Shown piece by piece: positions 32,741 to 39,673 of a DNA stretch of 39,673 nt. This DNA is from Didymodactylos carnosus (taxonomy: Eukaryota; Rotifera; Eurotatoria; Philodinida; Philodinidae): contig CAJNOQ010000877.1 in assembly GCA_905250885.1 (NCBI GenBank), positions 1 through 39,673 of the forward strand. The letters are read 5' to 3'. The notes below the pieces were generated by a model. That model was not told the origin of the DNA. It worked only from the letters and a program-made list of their open reading frames with translations, and made no database searches. Each line of letters starts with the position of its first letter. The first letter of the stretch is position 1. The position numbers and the translations under genes were made by a program.

Positions 32741-34151
32741 TAACATTTTTCTCTCAAAGCTGTAACTAACGATATTTCACAATTTTGAGATTCTATTAGA
32801 TCTCTTTTAGAACTTTAAACAATTGGTTATAATTAAAAGTTTAAAATCAAGGTTTGTTATTATTTAAACTTTTTAGAAATAAAATAAATTCTACATGGCC
32901 TTCTAATTTATATCTGAATGTTCACTTACTTCAGTATAACTTAACAAGTCAGATCATTCGTTGAATAAATTAACAATTAATTAATTAATAAATGATTAAT
33001 TAATAAATGACTATAATTTATTTTTTTTTACTTATTTCTCAAATTCATTTTTTTTTCTCGGTCACAGGAAATCAATTTGATCTAGAAAAAGGTCTTTTGC
33101 TTTGTTTTTTCCTTGTATGGCTATGGCTGAGCCTTTAGTTTGATTAACTTATATTATATTTTAGTAACAATACACGAGATGAACTAATTCTTCTATTTTT
33201 ATTGTGTGTCATACAGAAGCTAATAGAAAAAAAAACGAAAAGAAAAACGTTTTTCGCGTCATATCTCATTTAAGATGTATCTTTTCGTTTTTTGTTTAAT
33301 GAAAAGATTTCTCTTTATTGTTTTACATATGATGAGCACAGCAATAGAGAGAAAGAGAGAAAAGTCACACAGGATGTCGTTTTCCGTAATACATTGTACG
33401 ATTAAAGATATTTGTATCATTTGTTTGTCCACCCATCTTGTGAGTAAATAAGTAACAGATATATATTTCTATTTTTGTAATAAAGAAGGAAGAGAGTGAG
33501 AGAGAGAGAGAAGTATCGATATACCTACGTTCATTCAAAGACGCAGAGTTAATATGATAAAGAGAGGAAAAGAAGAAGAAGAAATTCTTCCGATCGAACA
33601 AAAATTCGGACAAATGAATAATCAAGTTTGTATGTGAGTGTGTATGTCCATAGTATAATAATGATGATTGTTTGTAGGAGTAGCTCAGCATAAAAGATTA
33701 GAATCAATGTGAGCACATTAGGAAATAAAAATTGTATACATTTTGTTGTTGTTACTTAGCATAAATCATTTAAAAAATGTTTATATTAAAATAACGTTCA
33801 GAAAAATATTTTAAATCTTATCATATTCTCTAAAGTGATTAATACTATTCTATCAATATTAAACTATAAAATAGATTGTAGAACAATTCATTTGTTCAAC
33901 AAAAATAATAAAAATATTCGTTAGCTAATCCGTTATTATAATTTGATCTGTGCAGAGACATTGAAAATGAAGCAGAATGAAATAAATGACAACACTTTTA
34001 TACATATAACAAACAGTATCAAACAAATTTATTATTTTAGAAACCTACAAAAGTATAGCTGATATTCTCATTCTATGTAGTATTTGGTTCTACTTTGTTT
34101 TCTGTATAAGATTATCTTTGTATATTACGTTTTGCTGCATTTTAAACAACA
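32741..34151. other. upstream flank of the chitin synthase gene
   Basis: AT-rich, with a TTAATTAATAAATGA direct repeat near 32984-33010 and a GA-rich tract near 33495-33511. No exon is recognised. The part next to 32741 may hold promoter elements displaced by the hairpin insertion. Open frames here (for example 33365-33691, minus) are low complexity and not called. Confidence 0.4.
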
Positions 34152-35332
34152 CCCTAGTAAAAAACTTCTTGTACTCAAGATCTTGGGTTACGAATGTCAC
34201 AAAATTTCGGAAAAAACACCGAAGTCAAGATCTTGGATGCTTGAATCTTTCATTCAAGATCTTCGGAACAGAAATTTCAAGATCTTGATCGTATCTACTT
34301 AAAATATTGCAAGATCTTAACTCTTTCACTGGCCAAGATAAAATGGGACACTGTTCGTTGTTTTTGAGGCACTGTTCAGTAGTTCAAAGAGTTCGCTTTA
34401 AGCACAATCGGTAGAGAATTGAATTCTCTACAAAACCTGCTATTTCAATCTCTGATAACAGTTTATTGAATGGTGCTGAGTTGTCGCACTGCGACGTGCT
34501 TTTTTGGCCTCCTTTTTTGAGATTTTTAGTCCTTTGTCTGAGTTTCAATAGTTAATTTTTCTAGGTAGAAGGATAGAGAATTTTGTGCTCTATCGATCTT
34601 ATTCATTTACAATTTCATACAATGTGTTCGCTACGTCAACTGGGCTTATAATTAGTTCTCAACCAGCTTTTCAATTTTCTCTAATTAAATTAATTTTCTT
34701 AATTAATGGTTTCAATTGAGAAACTTTATTTATATATTAAATAATGCAGAATTGAATTCTGTGTAAGATAATAAGACTAAAACTCTCGATTCCGTACGTC
34801 TTACTGCTTTCATAGGCAAAAAGCTAAAGTCTGTGAAAAATAGGTTCAAAAGTTAGGTTGTTTTAGATTTATCAGTTTATTGCACAGAAAAACCTTCCTA
34901 GAAGACTTGACGGAAAAATTTTGAAAAATATGTGAGATGCAGAATTTTCCGGTGACTCTTCTGATGTTTTCGAAATTCTTATGGAATCTGTTTTTGGATC
35001 AAAGCAAATATTTTTCTATTTTCGGTGTGTCGCAGTCCGACAACTTAGGCTTTTCCTTAAACAATTATGTTCAAGAAGGAAAAAAATTCAAAGTTATTCT
35101 ACGTGTGAAAATATTCCCACTTATATTTACAGAAGAGTACAAAAATAAAACGATTATTCAAGAACTTCCAAGATCTTGGTACAAAATTTTGGTAAAAGAA
35201 GTCAAGAAGTTCAAGATTTTGAGTTCTTGAAATTTCTTTACCTTCTTACGTTTTCTTACCAAGATCTTGAGGCAAAGATCTTACTAAAAAATTCAAAAAG
35301 TCAAGATTTTGATTCAAGAAGTTCCACTAGGG
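34152..35332. mobile_element. non-autonomous DNA element with CAAGATCTTG palindromes
   Basis: The ends CCCTAGTAAAAAACTTCTTG (34152) and, read in reverse, CCCTAGTGGAACTTCTTGA (35332) are terminal inverted repeats. The palindrome CAAGATCTTG or one-base variants recurs near 34177, 34222, 34255, 34278 and 34308 at the left, and near 35168 and 35260 at the right, facing both termini. Repeated subterminal palindromes are typical binding sites for a transposase supplied in trans. The centre has no recognisable coding sequence; a 97-codon frame at 34937-35230 starts within it but overlaps the terminal repeats. Confidence 0.72.
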
Positions 35333-35984
35333 CATATATCTAATAGGTATAGCTCCAAAAACCTGAAACTATAGGATAACACGTCTAGATGTAATTTTAG
35401 ACTAACTAACACATCGAATGATCTTCATTGATAAATCAATTAACTATAGACAAATTCATGTGTATCAACACATACGAGATCTGCTCGTACATTATATGCT
35501 TAACATTTATTAAATTGAACGTCAATATATCGTATAAAAAAAATGAAAGAAAAAAAACGATAGATACACACACATACATAAAAAGAAATACGAAATTTGA
35601 AAAAAATTTTCTACATCACTTACTAATTAATATACATCATAGTAAATCCGTTTTTAGTCAAAAAATTTAATCGAAAAAAGAATGATAAAATAGCTTCAGA
35701 TGAAAATGAGTAAACATTATGATCTGTTTAATCAAAATACCGTCTGTTTTGATTGAACATATTTACTCTTCGTTATAGCCAACATTTAATCATCATTGTC
35801 ACAGGATGCAACAGTTTTAGTTATAGAGAGATAATTATTCTTATGTGCTCACTATTGTGTGCACCTTCTACCATTTCCTTCTGTGTGTTTCAATTGAATA
35901 ATGCAGCTTGTTTTTATCAGTGAAATACTTGCATTCTTGACTTTCTTTAAATTTATAAACTGACTCAAACGTCTGGCTTTTCGT
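35333..35984. other. non-coding spacer
   Basis: AT-rich sequence without recognised gene or repeat, apart from a short CA run near 35570. Confidence 0.5.
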
Positions 35985-36505
35985 TCATTCACTAACATCA
36001 CTATCCAATGCATGAGTTTTATCCAACTTTTTTAAACGAGAAATCATGAAGAACGAAGCAGAGTAGCTAAAAATCATGATAGAACGAAGCAGTACCTTGT
36101 TGATGATGGTATCTTGATTTAAAGTTGTATCTGCTTTCCAACTTTTATCTTGTTTTAATTTTTCCGATAAAATTCTTATCGCGTCATCTCGATCTATCGA
36201 TGTAAATAAATCAACTACGTCTGAACTAACTAAACTCATTTTTGGACTGACTACTTTAGTTTTATAAATATCTTCTATTAAATGTCTTGATTTTGTATAT
36301 ATATTATTATTACTTAACTTTTCTTCTATCTTAGCTTTATAATCTAACGTATTCATAGCTACAATTTTACCACCCTTATCTGCTGATATTACCAAAATAC
36401 TATCGTCGACTTTTAGACTTTTCAATGCTTCTTCTTGTTCTTTTTTAACATTTTTGTCCGAAGGAGTCGGTTTAGACTTCGAAACGTTTAGCAGTTGTGA
36501 ATAAA
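35985..36505 (-). pseudogene. Penelope-like element reverse transcriptase fragment
   Basis: The frame reads KNVKKEQEEALKSLKVDDSI, then LVISADKGGKIVAMNTLDY and KAKIEEKLSNNNIYTK. This is the conserved N-terminal region of Penelope-like elements, in which ADKG with a following M/VxxxDY is diagnostic. It then jumps to MSLVSSDVVDLFTSIDRDDA and LNQDTIINKVLLRSIMIFSY, which correspond to RT motif A (DVVSLFT type) and the helix after it. Roughly a hundred or more residues between them are missing, and the frame stops before the catalytic YxDD region. Bdelloids are known to carry the Penelope-like Athena elements near telomeres. I cannot tell whether this is one. Confidence 0.75.
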
Positions 36506-37702
36506 TTTATAAAATAAAATAAAATTCTACCAGGAAAACGAAATTAAAGTTAAGTATGATTCCCTTATCATATTATCAATAGAATTGTGACAATGAAAAC
36601 TTTGTCTTTTCTCTAATGAAGCGTTAGGGCAACGATTAGTATGAAGATGGATGATCGTCTCTGAAGATTGAATCACCGATTCCGCGATTTTTAAACAAAT
36701 TTTATTCAGTCCAAATAGATTGAGTTCAAATATCAAAATCTATTATAAATGTTAACGTATCAACAAGCGTCCGTTGCTGAAAACATTTTTTGTTAATGGT
36801 CAGGAAAATCAACTGAAATCAGTCAGTATTAATATCTAAATTGTCAATCAATACAGCATATATAAATGCGACTCTGATTACTCGAAATATCATCCGTGCA
36901 AATGAATCACGATCACATTTAGCCAAAAATCGAAAGTACACTTTTCCAAAATTCAAATAGTGTCCCGTATAGTTTAATTGACGGGCTATCGAATGGTGTA
37001 GAATTTTTTACTTCAAGTGCACTCTTTTCCAGAAAACTGTATCCTCCAAAAAAATACCTGAAAAGTAGTAACCTATGAGAAAAATAGGTTCTTTTAGTAG
37101 ACTCAGTGGTCTAAGGTTTAAAAATTTTACATATTTTGAATCTACACATCCTTCTATACAAAACTAGAGAAAATTTATCCTTCGCAGACCTGTCAGATCA
37201 GAGAAAAAATTCAAATTCCAGGCTAAGTCTCTTTCGAAAGAGGTTCTCATCTTGTAATGACTTTCCCCCTTCTCCCCCCATCCAGTCTGACTCAATATTA
37301 TACCAAAATATTCGGTGTCATTTCCTCTATCAATTGTGAATGCACAAAAATGCACATATTTATCAAAGTCGAGTTATAGATTTTTCCAAAAACGCTGGGT
37401 TTTGAGGTATTTCTTTTTTCACCAGAGATTTCAGCACTATCAGCAAGAACAACTAGGGGTATCCAGAGAGTGCAGAACACCTTAAATTATACCTAGATGT
37501 TCACAGTAATACCATAGCAGCCACACAGTCGCATGGAACTGGAGGGGTAAGAATATTAACAGAAACAAAAACCGTACATAAAGGCAATTTTATTCGCTGT
37601 ATTTATCGAAGTAAGCTCAACTGAAATCAGAAACTCAATCGTGCCCACAATAGTTATATCAGCAAAAAAAATATAAGTATTTATTAGCTTGACTTCTATC
37701 AT
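36506..37702. other. non-coding, possibly decayed element sequence
   Basis: Short open frames occur on both strands (36527-36736 minus, 37136-37339 plus and others) but none has a recognisable motif. The sequence upstream of the Penelope-like fragment could be its decayed 5' part. Confidence 0.35.
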
Positions 37703-37792
37703 AAGCGTTACTGCGTTACTGGAAGTTACTTAAACGCAATAACGCATGCGTTACTGCGTTACCTGTAAAGCAACGGTAAAGCGCCACCCCTA
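37703..37792. mobile_element. hAT-like transposon terminus
   Basis: The motif GCGTTACTG and its complement recur in both orientations (GCGTTACTGCGTTACTGG, AACGCAATAACGCATGCG, TTACTGCGTTACC), followed by GGTAAAGCGCCACCCCTAA. Subterminal GTAACG-type repeats ending in a GGGGTGGCGC inverted terminus are characteristic of hAT element ends. No partner terminus or transposase was found in the window, so this is probably a solo end or an element truncated by later rearrangement. Confidence 0.55.
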
Positions 37793-38017
37793 ATCCTAGG
37801 ACTCTTAGGAACTCCGATGCCACACGTGAACCAGGAAAAATTAAGAGTTCGCTTAGTTCCTATTTTGGAGAGGATACTTCGGGCTATATACCTATGAAAA
37901 AAATCGAAAATACACCTTGTTGGTCAATTTTTTGACTATATACTTTTGCTGACTATATACATTTTTTTCATGATTTTTGTTTATTTAAATGAAAAAGTCT
38001 TTTCTGTGTCTGTACAG

Positions 38018-38354
38018 ATGAATTTTACGGTGAATTATTATGCTCTTTTGCAACATCCCATCATCCGTGCCTTACGGCTCTTACTGATTTACGTACAATG
38101 CTTTATACGTCGATGTATCAGTGTAGATATTCATACACGGTCATGCGATAATATGAAAGAAGCAATGAAATTTAATTTATAATTTTGTTGTTAGACATTG
38201 CAATCCAAGTGAAAGATATAAATATGATTTTAATGTTGATTATATTAACACTGATCCAGATCTAGCAGGATTAAAAATAATAAAAAAATATTCCAAACGA
38301 TTTCCAAACGACGAAAAATTTATCATTCTCTCGTTGTATGATTATGTCACTTAG
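38018..38354 (+). CDS. unidentified small two-exon reading frame (tentative)
   Basis: An ATG directly after a TCTGTACAG acceptor-like site opens a frame 38018-38139. A 55-nt GT-AG intron (38140-38194) joins it in phase 2 to 38195-38354, which reads HCNPSERYKYDFNVDYINTD and continues to IILSLYDYVT and a stop. Exon 2 has a protein-like composition (aromatic, charged, no runs) unlike the surrounding non-coding DNA. I recognise no family. It may be the last exons of a decayed gene rather than a complete one of about 93 aa. Confidence 0.3.
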
Positions 38355-38481
38355 CAGCTATTTTGTTTGTATCCCGGTACATTCGAAGAAACACAAGAAC
38401 GCCAAGAATTTTAAATGAAAAAGGAGTACCGTAATAAAAAGCAAAGAAACGTCATTTGAAAAATGAGTTTATGTCTTCAAG

Positions 38482-38860
38482 GATGCGAGATGTATGAAAG
38501 GAAACATCTTATTGGTTATGATTCAAGGTGACATATGGCATTGCTCATGATCATCTTTCTATCTACACGTGAACCCATGTTTCAGTTTAGAACTTGAAAG
38601 ATGGGAGATATATGAAAGGAAACATCTTTTTGGTGATGACTCATTTGCTATGTCATCCATGACATTGCTCATGATCGTCTCTCGGTCGGTGTGTGAACCC
38701 ATGTTTCAGTTTGGAACTTCAAAGATGCGAGATATATGAACGGAATCATCTTGGTGATGATTCATTAGCTGTGTCACCCATGACATTGCTCATGATCATC
38801 ACGTGGTCTGTTTGTAAACTCGTGTTTCGGTTTATAACTTCATAGATGCGCAATACAACA
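38482..38860. repeat. tandem repeat, about 3 units of roughly 120 bp
   Basis: Units begin with GATGCGAGATATATGAA or close variants at 38482, 38600 and 38724, and a truncated fourth begins at 38845, so the periods are 118, 124 and 121 bases. Each unit also holds GACATTGCTCATGATC and CCCATGTTTCAGTTT. Units differ by scattered substitutions and short gaps. The last unit runs into the LINE 3' end. Confidence 0.92.
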
Positions 38861-39090
38861 CCGGCTGTGAAATCTTTTAAAAGCAATTTAAAATTGTACT
38901 TTAGTTTATTCTACTCTGTTATCTGGGTATGTGTTATTTTTCTATCAGGTGTATGTCTGCTACAACTCTTTTGTTGTTGTTGTTACAAGCGCTCATGCTT
39001 TTTGATGTATCTCCTTTGCCATAATGTAACATCTTTTATTATTCCTTTTTCTTTGATGCAATAAATATAAAAGAAAGGAAAGGAAAAGAG
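38846..39090 (+). mobile_element. LINE 3' end fragment
   Basis: The frame RNTTPAVKSFKSNLKLYFSL resembles the C-terminal end of LINE ORF2 proteins, where an Asn/Thr-rich turn precedes a FKxxLKxYF helix. A hydrophobic Cys-rich stretch and stop follow (39062-39064), then ATAAATATAAAAGAAAGGAA as a possible A-rich tail. It belongs to a copy truncated at its 5' side. It differs from the 6.7-10 kb LINE, whose corresponding part is not preserved. Confidence 0.45.
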
Positions 39091-39291
39091 ATTTCTACCA
39101 CATACACAAACACATTTTGGTGAACTTGGAAAAAACCTTTTCTTGCAAGGATATAGTATGCTTTTTCTCACAAATGTAATCATATTTCGGCGAAACAAGA
39201 ATACCCTTCCCTTTTTTTTGGACATTTAAAAGTCTTTTTTAAATACATTTATTTCTTTTTAACAAAATTGAAGAACAAGTTCTTAACAAAA
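39091..39291. promoter_or_regulatory. presumed promoter/5' UTR of the caspase-like gene
   Basis: Only about 200 bases separate the LINE 3' end from the caspase-like ATG, so the promoter must lie here, within the LINE fragment or further upstream. T-rich runs occur near 39209-39260. No specific element can be named. Confidence 0.3.
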
Positions 39292-39673
39292 ATGTGCGCA
39301 TCGCGTGGCTCTCGTTTTGTTGATCAAGAGAAGCGAGCTTTGGTCATCGGAATCAGTCAGTACGAGGACGGATCTAACCTGAGAAATCCACAGAATGACG
39401 CCAATGACATGGCTGCTGCACTGGAAAAGATTGGCTTTGCGGTGACGAAAGGCATCAATATGAAAGCAGATGAAATGGACGAGAGCATATCTAGTTTCGT
39501 ATGTTCGATAGAAGGAGCAGATTTGGTTTTATTTTATTTTGCCGGACACGGCTGTCAATGGGAAGTAAGTCAAAGCTCTCAAAAAGCATACATCCATCTG
39601 TTTGTGTGCGTTTCTATAGGATCAAAACTTTCTGATTCCGTCGGATAATGCAAATCTGTCGGGATCAAATATT
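39292..39673 (+). CDS. caspase-like (C14 family) protein, N-terminal part
   Basis: Exon 1 runs from ATG 39292 to 39564, the intron is 39565-39619 (55 nt, GTAAGT...CTATAG), and exon 2 runs from 39620 off the window. The protein reads KRALVIGISQYEDGSNLRNP, NDANDMAAALEKIGFAV, then ADLVLFYFAGHGCQWEDQNF and LIPSDNANL. This is the p20 fold of caspase-like/metacaspase-related peptidases: the first strand (ALVIGI), the NDA helix, and YFAGHG with the catalytic His. The catalytic Cys lies beyond the window. In this family a downstream repeat or effector domain is common. A TTG-led extension upstream is ignored; the ATG gives a short N-terminus (MCASRGSRFVDQEKR) before the fold. Confidence 0.85.

Noticed and set aside
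33365..33691. 108-codon minus-strand frame
   Set aside because: Made of simple repeats (FFFFF, SLSLSLSS) read from GA- and T-rich tracts. Not protein-like.
33674..33745. GTAGCTCAG string that recalls a tRNA D-arm
   Set aside because: No matching acceptor stem, anticodon arm or TPsiC loop could be found around it.

Overview
The window looks like nuclear DNA of a small invertebrate, most likely a rotifer and probably a bdelloid. The evidence is AT-rich sequence, many 45-90 nt GT-AG introns, Asn/Gln-rich coding sequence, a chitin synthase fused to a myosin motor (an arrangement known from lophotrochozoans), and remnants of LINE, Penelope-like, pogo-like and hAT-like elements plus foldback elements. 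The species call is inference. No bacterial features, tRNA, rRNA or CRISPR array were seen.

Layout, left to right. Positions 39-97 (minus) hold the first coding exon of an ACAP-type Arf-GAP that runs off the left edge. An AT-rich spacer follows. At 3624-5855 (plus) is a two-exon gene resembling LRRC41. At about 6.67-9.99 kb is a decayed non-LTR retrotransposon: ORF1 with a damaged PHD-like finger, and ORF2 with endonuclease and reverse transcriptase. From 9.99 to 15.2 kb there is a graveyard of inverted-repeat elements and an internally deleted pogo-like transposase.

From 32335 down to 15584 (minus) lies the main gene, a myosin-motor chitin synthase. I rebuilt it by hand as 39 exons. The phases agree at every junction and the coding length is 8,637 nt (2,878 aa). 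P-loop, switch I, switch II and all the chitin synthase signature motifs are present, so both enzyme halves look intact.

The motor is split at FVR|CIKPN by one intron of 5,469 nt, while nearly all the other introns are far shorter. Inside that intron, on the same strand, is a 320-codon open frame (24808-23847). It ends in a splice donor of the same phase as the motor donor. It could be an alternative first exon that makes a chitin synthase without most of the myosin head. This is the most interesting prediction in the window.

To the right of the gene a near-perfect hairpin element sits about 100 bp upstream of the start codon. Beyond it are an element of about 1.2 kb carrying repeated CAAGATCTTG palindromes (34.15-35.33 kb), a truncated Penelope-like reverse transcriptase (about 36 kb), an hAT-like terminus (37.7 kb), a tandem repeat of about 120 bp, and a LINE 3' end. 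The window ends in the first exons of a caspase-like (C14) protein starting at 39292.
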